From: Numida meleagris
Taxonomy: Eukaryota; Chordata; Aves; Galliformes; Numididae
NCBI RefSeq assembly: GCF_002078875.1
Contig: NC_034422.1
Location: 455,988-519,987 of the forward strand
Reading direction: 5' to 3'
Length of the DNA: 64,000 nt
Shown: positions 49,011 to 61,000 of the stretch, in pieces
Position numbering within the stretch: the first letter of the stretch is position 1
How the letters are laid out: each line of letters begins with the position of its first letter
Notes under the pieces: generated by a model
Databases searched by the model: none
Seen by the model: the letters and a program-made list of their open reading frames with translations, nothing else
What the model was told of the DNA's origin: nothing
Translations under genes and position numbers: made by a program

Positions 49011-52000
49011 CGGGGTTGTGGGTTCGATGAGGAGAGAGGAAGGTCCGGCTCTGTTTTCTAGCCCTGATTTCGGCTGCGCGAGTTTATGAACACGGAATGT
49101 GTTTGTCGCCGTTGGGTGCGGGGGGTTATGTGCTCAAATGACCTCAAGATTTCTGATGGATTCTGTGCGCGTCGGTGCTCCCAGGCACAGCACCACGGAG
49201 CTGTGTGGTGTGCGTAAACCGAAGGGTGACGAACACATTAAAACCAAATAATTTTTAATCTTATATTTTAAATTATTTTATTTATGTTTTTTTAAAGACG
49301 GAAACGATCACCGTGTTCCCTAGTTGTGCTTTGACCGAGTTGCTCTGAAGCAAAGCGCGGCAGCAGAGGCACTGTGCGCTGAGGTCTGGAGATGCCGTGG
49401 CCGCGCTGCTCCTCAGCGCGCAGTGCCGGATCCCTGCAGCAGCCCCGCTGCTGCTGAGGTGATGTTGGAGGCGTAGAGATGCGGGAGGGATTCTTCAAAC
49501 TGTAGCGATTGTTGAAGTGGTGTTCCTGAGTTACTCACCGTGTCTCTCTCTCTGTTAACAAGTGAAAACAGAGAGAGTGCTGCTTTTGCAATACTTTCAC
49601 CTCACCTGTCGCTGTTGTGTTTGCACAGAGCGCAGCCTGCCCTGTCAGAAGCTGCATTGCTCGCATACCTGCCCTGCAGCGCTGAGCAGGCAGCCGGCTT
49701 GGTGGGGCTCCTGAACCTGGCAGAAAAAGTATAAACAGAGTGGGAGGTAGCTAAGGAAAGCAAAACAGAATAAAAATGTGAAGATTGACTTATTTATGCT
49801 TCCTTTCCCAAAAGGGACTCGGAAAACAGAAATACGTAAGGGTAGCGTTCTTATCTATTTTCTTGGCTGCCTGTAGGCAAAGCAGTGAGACTGTGTGCTT
49901 GGCTGTAGCGCAGCGTATGTGAAGTGTTAAAGGTGGGAATCCCAGCAGGCTTTCAGCTCTGTTTTGGACTGCTGCTGAAGAGAGCTCTCATTTTGCTGAC
50001 ACAGAGATAGTGCGTGGTCATATTGGTTTGGCTGGGTTCTTGCATGTGAAGGAGAAGTCTGTAGAGAGCAAGGCCAAGACGAGAACCCGCTATTTGTGAA
50101 GGGCAGGCCCTCTTCTTGCAATCCGTGCAACTGAGGACCAAAACTAAGGCCTCGGACTGTGTAAGAAATTGCCAAATATCGACTCAAGTTAAGTAAACTT
50201 TTCAGTTAACGCGAATCCCTCAACTCCTCAACAAAAATAGATGAGGGAATGTACTCCAAAAGTCATGCCTCCTATTTCATGATGTTGGCCCACGACGTCA
50301 GAGGCAGACGTTGGTGGGATGGCAGCAGAGGTTGAACCTTCCCACCAATATCCCATTACGTTTTGTTGCCGTGTGACAGATGGCAGCAGAGGGGCACTGA
50401 CAGAATGACGTCTGATGTGGGAGTGTGCATGGAGCAAAGGTGTGGAATTGAATTCCTCTGAGACAAAAATGGCACCAGTCAACATTCACTGATGCTTGCT
50501 GAACGTTTCTGGAGACCAAACAGTGCGTGTGAGCACAGTGATGCAGCGGGCGGTGCATGTCAGTGGTGGTGATAGCGACGTGAAGACAAGCCACGTTCCA
50601 GAGAGACAGGCACAGCCATCACGCCACAAAATGCAGAGTGTCTTGATTAGTTCATCTGTGTAAATCATCAGATTACAACCAGGGAACTGTGTATGGAGCT
50701 GAATATCGGTTTCAAGACATTGGAAATGAGGGTGGCAACACTGGAGTATTGTGAAGTTTGCGCCAGGTGGCTCCCACAAGTTTGCTAGGACCTACTGAAA
50801 CAACACGAGGCTGAAGGTAACAGCTGCCTGGATCACCCCGTTACCCGTGAGGAGACGTGGCATCACCACTATGAGCCGGACTCAGAACAGCAGTCCATGG
50901 AGTAGCAACGTGTGAATTCCCCATTGAAGAAAATGTTCAAGACACAGCCCTCTGCGGGTAAAGTGACGTGCACTGTCTTTTGGGTTAGGAAAGGTGTGAT
51001 CTTCTGGGTTTCCTGAAACCCAGACAATCTACCAACGCTGACCATAACGTCACGGTTACTGACTAAGCTGAAGGCTCAAACTTCTAGAGTCAGGCCGGAG
51101 AAGACGACCGCCTTCGCCTTGCAACACGATGGCTCCAGGCCCCATACCTGTTGGAAGACTGTGGAGCACATTGCCTGTCTTGGCTGGACTGTCCTACCAC
51201 ACCTGTGCTGTTGTATCCCTAAGGCTGTGCGCTCTGCTTGCGTGGTTGGAGCTGGATGTCTGGAGCTAACCCTCTTGCATGTTTTACTAATCTAAAATGA
51301 ATTAGTTTAACTGTCTTCTGCAAATGCAGCTAGCACTCTGAGACAGGCAACACTTTTGCTTCCTCACTGGGTTTAGACTCTTATCTACTGAGTCTTTGCA
51401 GATACTTCTACTTTGGGTAATTTAAATCAATGGAACTGCCCACCTTGTATAGAGTTAAATACTTACATAGTACTCTGAAGAGTTGGGCTGAGCTTAAATC
51501 CTCTTGTTTTGCAGAATATTTATTGATACTCCTGTAGGTAAGAGCGTGCCTTACAGCGATCTGTGAAAATGGATCAGTGTGAAAGATCCATTAATTATTT
51601 CCAAACATTTAGAAATTAACCTGAAATTTTACTGCCCTGTACTGAAACAGAACACAAGATGACATCTTAGCCCTAATACAGAAATGTTTCCTTTGCCTTG
51701 ATGGAAGCTGAAGCTTGTAAGACCATCCTGTGACATAGCAAAAGAACAATGTGGATTTCCAGCAGGCTTCCTGTTTGAGCAGACTTCACTACAATAGCAG
51801 TTGTGAGCTGCAGCTTTCCATTGCAGCCCTTCCTGAGCCATTTGCCACGCTTTGTCTCTCAGCTGCCTCTGCATCCTGGTTTGTGTCTCTGTGCTTTGCA
51901 CTGTCATGCTTACACCCACGATGTTGCCCTGCCGTTTCCAGCAGTTCCCTGCTTTTAGAACTGTTAATTCTGTAATTCTGATATGTTAATGATTTTATGT

Positions 52001-55000
52001 GACTTCGCATGAAGTTGAGGGAGGGACTTATCTTGTGTCTGGTTTACCCAATGTCTTCTGAAAGCAGGCTTCAGTGTCCTCCTCTCTGAACGCTGCGACT
52101 AACCCAGCATTTCATGAATTGCCCCAAGCTTACTTTCTCGCTCCTAGTTTTGAACAGTGTATGTTATTGTAATGCACTGGTACTGCTCTTTGATGGGAAC
52201 GTGTTCATGGAATCAGTGATCCATTTGCTTCAGGAAAGGGAATTTTGTGTGAATGCCTAGCAACAAACTTTCTGCTTTTCATGGGACCGGTTGTGCTCAG
52301 CTGTGAAAGCAAGTGTGCGCTAGCAGGAATGCCTGCTCTCAGGAACCACCAGTGTGCTCATTTGTTCATGATTCATAGTGTTAGAACTGGAAACCTTAAA
52401 ATCAATGCACAAGATGGATGTAGTGCTTTTGCTGTCTACTAGTTAATGTTGTAAATTATTAACAAATAGACTGTAGTAATTTGGGGTGATGGTTAAAACC
52501 AGCTTGTTCTCTGTTGCAGCTGGTTTGTCCGCTGCAGCTTCAGGAGTTTGTCATGCCATATCTCATTCTGCCAGAAAAGATGTGGAGCTCCTGCTGTGTG
52601 TGCACTTTGTGGTCTTTCTGGCAGCTCTGACCTGTCTCCAACAGTATGCAGAGGACTGACTTGTGTTTAAGTTTCTTTGACTGTGCTTGGGCAGGTGAAA
52701 TTGTCTTTCCCATGAACTTGCATATTCTGCTCTCATAATTGGAGTGGAGTGCCTTTTTTGCTGCTGTTTGAATTGAGCATCAAGAAGACAAATAATCAGT
52801 TTTGAAATGACAGACTTAGTGCTTAATTAAAAAGTTTTTTTTTTTTTCCTGTGGAATTAAGCCGCTCTGTTCTGCTGTGTGTTTTTCCTCCCTGCTGAGA
52901 ATGAAATGGAAATTGCAGGTGTCTCTTCACTGCGCATGTTTAGTAAGAATTGTTTGATTGACTGAAGGACCTAAACAGGTGGATTCTGGATTCTGAAGCT
53001 GCTGCTCCTGGGGTTTTGTTTTTGTTTGTTTTCAGAAGAAAAATCTGGAATAAAAATAACATGTAAAGATGGAATTCTTAAAGACTGCGATCGTGTGGCA
53101 TTGTTTCTTATATTTGTTTGATTTTGTTCTAATCAGTGTTTGTCTACTGGAAAGACTTTATGTCATAAACACAAGAAACAGCTTCCCATCCACTGTGGGA
53201 TTTCAGAGTTCTCTCCTTGAGCTGTATAGCTGTGTATGTAAGGTTTTGCACTTGGCCCACAGTAATCCCAGAGATGCATACAGACTGGGAGAAGAACTCC
53301 TTGAGAGCAGCCCTGCAGAGAAGGACCTGGGGGTTCTGGGGGATGAACAACTGACCATGAGCCAGCAGTGTGCGCATGCAGCTCAGCAGGCCAATGGTAT
53401 CCTGGGCTCCATCAGAAGAGGGGTGGCCAGCAGGGACAGGGAGGTGATTGTTCCCCTCTGCTCTGCCCTCGAGAGGCCCCATCTGCAGTACTGCGTCCAG
53501 GTCTGGGGCCCCCAGCACAGGAAAGGTGTGGAGCTCTTGGAGAAGGTCCAGAGGAGGGCCACGAAGATGAGCAGAGAGCTGGAGCACCTCCCCTATGCCG
53601 ACAGGCGGAGGCAGCTGGACTTGTTCAGCCTGGAGGAGAGAAGGCTGCGAGGACTCCTCTTTGCAGCCTTCCAGTATTTAAAAGGGGGTGATAAAAAGGA
53701 GAGGAATCAACTTTTTACTCAGGTAGTGATGGGACAAGGGGGAATGGTTTTAAGCTCAAGGAAGGAAGGTTTAGATTAGATGTCAGGGGGAAATTCTTCA
53801 CAGAGAGAGTGGTGAGGTGCTGGAACAGGCTGCCCAGGGAGGCTGTGGATGCTCCATCCCTGGAGGAGTTCAAGGCCAGGTTGGGTGGGCCCTGGGCAAC
53901 CTGGTCTAGTGCCAGATCTGGAGGTTGGTGGCTCTGCCTTTGGCAGGGGGAATGGAACTTGATCCTTGGGGTCCCTTCTAACCTAAGCCATTCTATGGTT
54001 CTGTATCTGGAGGAGAGAAACAAAAGTTGCAGACTGGAGAGAAAATACTGAGTACAAACAGCTTTTGTTTATCGGGAAATCTTATGACCTGGAGTTATTT
54101 CAGCAGCATCAGAGACTTGCTAGAGAACTGCTGGCATTTGCAGATCTGCATTAAAAATACTTTGCTGATGCAGTTGTAATGTGCTATAAGCACACACTGA
54201 GTCTGCAGTGATGAACTTTTGCTTTAGTGGCAGAGCTGTACTGTATGTCCTTTTCTGGTGTCACAGCCACCAATAAGAGCAAAAATTTATCTTCCCTCTG
54301 CTCTAGCTGACTGAAGCTAGAAGCGTTTGATGGCAGATACAACATCTCTTCATCACACAGCCTATACCTACTTCTCTCTATAGCTTCTGTGTGTATATAT
54401 ATGTGTGTATAGATACACTGAAAGGAGGAGAGGATTGCACAGTGGCAACACTTGAATATCTTGAAAGAAAATCTGTAACTCTTTTTTTTTTTCTGTGAAA
54501 AACAACAAGTGATCTTCAGACATAGCCAATGCAGTTAGTGACCTCTTGTTCTTGTCGTCATAAAGAGATTGCCTGACATGGCTGTGGAAGAGAGTGTGTT
54601 GGGGAATGTGAATGTTTTTCCTTTCAAAAAAAAAAAAAAGGAAAAAACATTCTGAAGGCTTTGTGTAAGCCTTGGGTGCTTGATCTGTCCTCATGAGGCT
54701 CGTACCGCTGCACCAGGCCATGCAGAGCTTGCTGCTCTGCTCCAGGAGCAGCTGCTTGGAGTCTGCCATCTGCTGCAGAATGCTGCTTTCTCAAAACTGC
54801 CACAAGCTGTGGGCACAGAGCGTGACAGAAGGTCTGTGGTGTGTTTTCAGGCCTTGAAAGAAGCGTAGTCGTAGCTGAGGCTTTATTCTTTGACTTAATG
54901 CTTTTATCTATACTCAAGTCTGTAAAATGAGGCTTTACCATGGAGTAGCTGGAGGATATAAACTCCATGCCCAGCCACTGGTGTTCTGACTTCAGCTGGC

Positions 55001-58000
55001 CTTGAAGCTACAGTGCTTCATCTCCACTGTTACAACATGCATTAATTTTCTTTTAAGTTTTTATTGTGGTCAAAACACACCCTTTTTGTCGGCAAAGAAA
55101 TAGCCCATAGCAGAGAACTTCTAAGGCTGTTTACTACCAGCCTATGTGGGCTGAGGCAAGTAATTATTGTTGCATGTGTCATAGAAATGGTACTGTCAGA
55201 TTTCTAAGGTTTTTCTAAGGCTTTTAAGAGGATGTTGCTTCCTTCCGCGTAACACACCCCAGACTTCCCTTTTCCTCCCAGCACAGTTATTTTCTCACTT
55301 AGGCAGCAGCTACAGTATTTCTCCTGATTCACGAAAGCTGAACTGTGCTTGATTCAGCCTGTCAGCAGGGTGTCCTGGACTTCTTTGCAAGGAGGATTTT
55401 GACAAGAAGTGACAGCCTTCTTTGCTTACAGAAAAAGTTTGAGGTTTGTTATTGTAACTGCAGTGGGCTTCTGCTTTTGCAGTGGTTGCCATAGGTACTG
55501 CCTCTGCTTCCAGCCATTCTCCTGCCAAGTGAGACCTTGGACTCTACACTGAAGAAGCAGTTCTTACTCTATTTAATTATATATTTTATTAGCTCTTGAA
55601 GCTCTGCTTTAGGGGGTGAGATTAGAACCAGTAAACATCCAAGCTGAATGGAAGATAGCATTGCCCTGGAGCCCCATTTATCTGACCTTTATTAAAAAAC
55701 AGGTTTACAGACATGGTAGTACTAACACTGAGAGCTTACAAAATAATCTGGAGATGTGTTCTGTTCAGAACTGACATTTAACTAAACGGGTAGGATGTAA
55801 CAATCGAAAAGATCAACACAATGGAAAGGTGTTACAACAGAGGTGTGATGACCAAAGGACCAGCACGATAGAAGGGTGCTTGCTATAAGGGAAGGCATAA
55901 GATTGCTCACTCATGTCTAAGGATTGAGGTTTGCAGAACAAAGCTCCACCAAGGAGGGATCTCCAGAAAGAGATCCTTCCTCAGTGGCAGTCAGCCCTTC
56001 AGCTGACTCTAGGAGGAGCCAGGCTCCAGCCCTTTGGTCGCACAGTTTTGCCTCCACCTGTGCTCCCAGGGCTGACCGGGTCTTTTCCCCAGGTGCTCAA
56101 TCAGTGCTTCAGGCTGTGACTCAGCAGTTCCCATGCAGTAGGACCATGGTTTTTTTTTTTTTAAACTTTTATCTTGTGTTGGTGATGAGAACTAGCTGTC
56201 TGCCCACTGTTGTGTCTGCGTAGCAAATAAATTCCCAGTAAGCAACCATTTTCTTTTTTAGGTCCCCAAAACTATGGGGATGGATGAAGCGAAAATGCAG
56301 AGGAAACAGCTCAATGGCAGTTTGAGCTCCTCAGAATTGAGGAATCTCTGATTTTCCTTCTAATGAACTGGGTGGCAACTGGACAAAGTTGAAAGATGTG
56401 ACATAATAACTTGTAAACCTTTTCCTTGTTACAGGCTTCCTGTAAGTAGACTTTTATATGGGCCTTGTGAATTATGGCATTAAGCACATTACTTTTTGGT
56501 TAAGGGTCTTTTTTGGGACCTAGCTCAGCAGGTCAGGGCTTTGTAGGAAAAAAAACTGACTCTTCTAAATGTATTAGTCTTTTTTTTTTTTTTTTTAATA
56601 AACCCAATTTCTGGCTTCCCGTGATGTGGTAAGACTGCAGCTAGTGCTGCAAGGACTGTGAACATGTTGCCATCTATCTGAAGTACTGAAATGACTCATT
56701 AAAGTAGGCCATCATTGCTACTGAATGCATAGCATAAAGCATGCTTCTGTTAGCATCCTGCTGACTAACACAGTGCTTTCTGTTTGCTGCCATGGGAGGT
56801 ACTTGTATGTGGCTGTGAGAACATGACAAGACCTCTCTTTCAGAGACGCAATTGCAAAATACGTTTCAGGTTGATGTCACGGGGATCTAAAAGCTCACAG
56901 TCTTTCCCCTGCTCTTCTGCCAGCTGTCTGCATTGAACCTCTTCAGAGACCAGTTGCTCCCACCAGTTCTTACCCCTAGCCAACCGATGTTTTCTGGCAG
57001 AACAACATCTTGTCCTTGATTTGCTGCAGATGCCTTAATGTGTTGTTTGCTTTGTTTGCATAATTTGGTGCTTTGTGGGCATCAAACACCCCATGAACAA
57101 AAGATAAAATTCTTTTTATGGATGTCCATGCTTATTTTTCATTGTGCTCATAAAAAATGTTTGGAATGTGTGTCATGTACTGTAATTGTTAGTGCCAGCC
57201 ACAGGAGTATAGCGAATATTAGAGTTATTTTCCAGTATCTCCATTTTAAAGTTGGATTCAAAAACACAGGGACAGGAGTGTGTTTCCTGTAAAGCACTTA
57301 GCTTTTGTAAAGCTTTGCATAAAAAGAAGTGAGTTGATAGATCTTGTAGTGTTATTGTATTCCAGGTGCTTTCATAGAAGCTTCAGCTGAACTGCAAGAC
57401 TTCGAGACTTTTCTTAGCCTGCTTCCCAGTGCCAGCCCTTTGCACCTTTTTCCTTGGAGAAAGGTCTCTTTGGAGAACTTCCAGTCAGAACAAACTGAGT
57501 GTGAAGAGTTTGTAGGTTAGTACTGAGTGTGGCTCTCCTCATGGAGGGAAAGGAATTGGAGTCATAAGTAACCTTCCTGGAGAAGTGTGTGTACCACCAT
57601 GCGGAGATCCTGGTACTGCCTGCAGTGAGACAGTTAGCTGCAAACAGGAACTGTTGCACAGTGAGTCACAACAAAACGTTTGTGTTCTGAGCCTAGAGCT
57701 GAAGGTAGCCATTCCCATCAGAGAGCTCAAGAGAATGGGATGCTGTCTGTGACTGAAGCGTGAGGCAATGGTTTGAAAACACGATTCATATGCTTTCCCC
57801 CTCTTTGCATTCTTGAGGAAGTGTTTGTCTAACTGAAGATCTTTCTAAACATTTATATGAATAAATATCAAACATGGTTTCTTCTTTCATGATTTACTAG
57901 TAAAGTTGCAATTATTGACTGTGTATAATGTGTTCTTAATTGTGAGCTGAGCTCAGCAGTCATAAACAGCGAGGTTGTAGTTTGGTCTAAACTAATACTG

Positions 58001-61000
58001 TTTTTCTTTCCCTTCCTTTTGTTACCAGCAGAGGTGTTCCGCCACTCCTTGCAGCATCATTGGTCCACGCTGCAGTTGATGAAGTTCTCCGAACAGACTT
58101 GACTGAATTTAAGAAGGAAAGTGTGGAAAGACAGGGAGAAGGAGATGAGGAAAGGTTCACCTGTAAGTATACTTTCTCCTTCTGTGGTTTTCTCAGAGGC
58201 TGTCTGTTGGAAGGCTTTGGTGTTTTGAAATGTTTCCCAGAATATCTGGTTAGACTGTCTGATAAGCAGCAGTGAACAGAACTTTATTTGCTCCTGCCAG
58301 CTATTCGTGGGATGAAAGGTAGCTATGCTAGTTTTGTGGGCAAGATGCAAATGTGCTGTCTGGAGCCCCGGACTCATTGTGAGGGTTGGTTTTCTGGAAA
58401 GGGAAGAGAGTTTATCTTTCCAAAAATAATTAACGGGTGAACATGTCTGCAATGCTTCCTGAGTTACTTAGTTAAGAACTTCTTACACAATGCTAAAAAC
58501 CAAATCATTCGGTCTGATGAACAGTAAGTTTGGATTAATTGATCTTTGGGACCAATCCAGAAATGGATTTGAGTGTCTGTCTGGAGCTTTGTGCGCTATG
58601 CTCAGTGGGTCTTTACGTTTTCTGCTCTGTCATGACAAAGCAGGAAAGTTGCAGGTTCTTTTCTGTCCCTTTAGCTTTTACAGCCCTGTATGTTTAAAAA
58701 GATAAAAACAACAGCTTAAAATTTGGATCTTCTCTGCTCAGCACTGATTTGAGCTATTGACCTCAACAAAACTTATTCTTAGAATTCCTTGTTGCTGTAG
58801 TGGAAGCGGTTCGGTAGAACATAACCCAAAGTCTGGCGAATGCTATTTCAACGCTTGTGTCCAGGAGAACAATCTTATCCAGTTGGATGGACTTTCTGCC
58901 TACTTGATCCTTTTTTTTTCTTTTTCTTTTTGAATAGGAATGCACTTCTACCACCAAACATCGTGCGTTTTACTTACATAATATCATTTGTGTCTAGTTT
59001 GACAGACAGATTTTTTGGATCCTTGTTGGGATTGCTTTTTAATGTAGTCACCTTTGTGATAAACCTTTTTTTGAAGGTGAGCTATTAAGTACAAGAACCT
59101 TTCTTTATCCTTAATGTTATACTGTTTTCCTTTATTGCCACCTTCTTTCATGTGATTCTCTGCAGCCTTGCAGATCTTGTAGGGGCAGAGTGCTGAGTGT
59201 GTATGTGTAGCTCTAAGGAAAGAAACTTGAAGGAAAGTCAGGATAAACGATAAGGCACAACTTACTGTTTTGTCTTTGTGCTGCCAGTGCTGGATGGAGA
59301 GTCGCTGCAGCGCTGCTTCTTTAACAAACTTCGGGATGTCTGCTTTGAATGGCAGAAGCAGCTGCCACCGCTGAGACCACTGAAGCGCTTCCTGCTTGTT
59401 TCCATCCATGCCATCCGTAACACTCGACGGAAAATGGAGGACCGCCACGTTATCCTCACGGAGTTCAATCAGCTGTTTGGCTTAGCAGTAAGTCTGGACA
59501 ACACTGGGGAGAGCAGTTTATTGCTTTTCAGCATTGCTGTAAATACAGTAATCTAGTGATAAGTGATCTGTGAAATGGTAAGGATTTGTTGCTACGAGGT
59601 ATTTGTTGTGTCTGTGCTGGAGCAAGTACCTACTCTGTTTGCTAGGGGCTAACTAACCTAACTAATGCCCTGAGAAGGAAGGATCTTGTGACTTTAGGTT
59701 TCATGTCGTAAGTTTTATATTGACAGTTATTAATCATTATGTTGTTGGAGGTGTGATGTTTTTCTGACTGCGGTAACTGATGTATTTTAATTCAAAAAGA
59801 AAAAGAGGAGAAACAGCCATTAAACAAGGACAAGTGCCAATGAATGAAGCTGGAGTAGAACTACTTAACTAACTCTGTACGGTTTCAATTCTAGAATTTT
59901 CTAGGATATTAGATTACTAACATCTACTAAAGAAAAGTAATTCCCTGCAGAGCACCCACTTTATCCATTTTGCACGTGGCTTAACTGGCTTAAATTGTCC
60001 TTACCTATGCAACATTATATGGAAGAAAGCCCAGAATAGAACTTTGCTTGCTGTTACTGTTGTAGGAGCTATTTTATTTTTGAACATTTGTATTTCTTCC
60101 TCTTTCTTCCTCCCTGCAAAAGGATGACATCGATCGTGCTTACTTTGCGATATTTGATGGCCATGGTGGAGTGGATGCTGCCAATTATTCAGCAACCCAT
60201 TTACATGTAAATGTTGGGCTACATGAAGAGATTGTTAAGAATCCAGCTGAGGCCTTGAAATGCTCTTTCCAGAAGACAGATGAAATGTTTCTTTTCAAAG
60301 CCAAAAGAGAGGTGAGTGGGTAGAAATTAATTCACTGGTATTCAAATAACAATAAGAACTGTTGGACTACATGGTATTATCCAGAAAATTCTGTCAGTAT
60401 AGTATCTTTGAGTTACCAACTTATTTATGAAATAATGCTGCATGAAAATGTTTCATCAAATTATTTCTTTTTTGAGGAAAAGCAAAATGACAGTGCTTGC
60501 ATGTGAATGATCAAAAATAAGCGTTAAGTGTTTTAAATAACCAATTATTTGAGAGAACATTGCTCTTTGCCAGAATTAGGCAGTCTCTAGGTGTTCTGTT
60601 GTCCTACTCCTTACCTTGAAAGAGATATCATCTTCTACCTCATTCTTCCAACCTTTATTGTAACAGGTGGTAGTAAGATGAAAATGTATTCTATAATTAT
60701 AAAAATGACCTAAATCAGACTCTTCAGATATTGATTTGCTTTGAATTGAGTTGGTGTGATGAATATTTTTTTCTTCAAATTTACACAATGGAAGGTTGAT
60801 ATATTATAATAATGCTTGTTATGAGAACACTTGTTACAGCAGTAACTGATCAGTTTTAAAATTAATAGCAGGGAGGGAAGACAATGGAAAAAGGCAGTAT
60901 GAGCTATCTGCATACTAGAATAAATAGTCTTTTTCAAATGTATCTGTATAGATCTATATGCATCTAATATATATTGTACCTTTTAAAATGTACTTGAACA

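Larger units (their letters stand above)
48805..58031 (+). other. PPM1F: PPM1F intron 1 (9.2 kb)
   Basis: The longest intron in the window. It holds the second half of the CpG island, a candidate alternative terminal exon (49,629-49,734), a mariner relic (about 50,235-51,200), a CR1 copy (about 53,239-54,005), a candidate cryptic exon (57,366-57,515), an A14 run near 54,626, and T runs near 52,836, 56,150 and 56,580. The remainder is unique sequence with no recognised gene. Confidence 0.8.

Noticed and set aside
53144..53587. 147-codon - strand frame
   Set aside because: Antisense shadow of the CR1 reverse-transcriptase frame.
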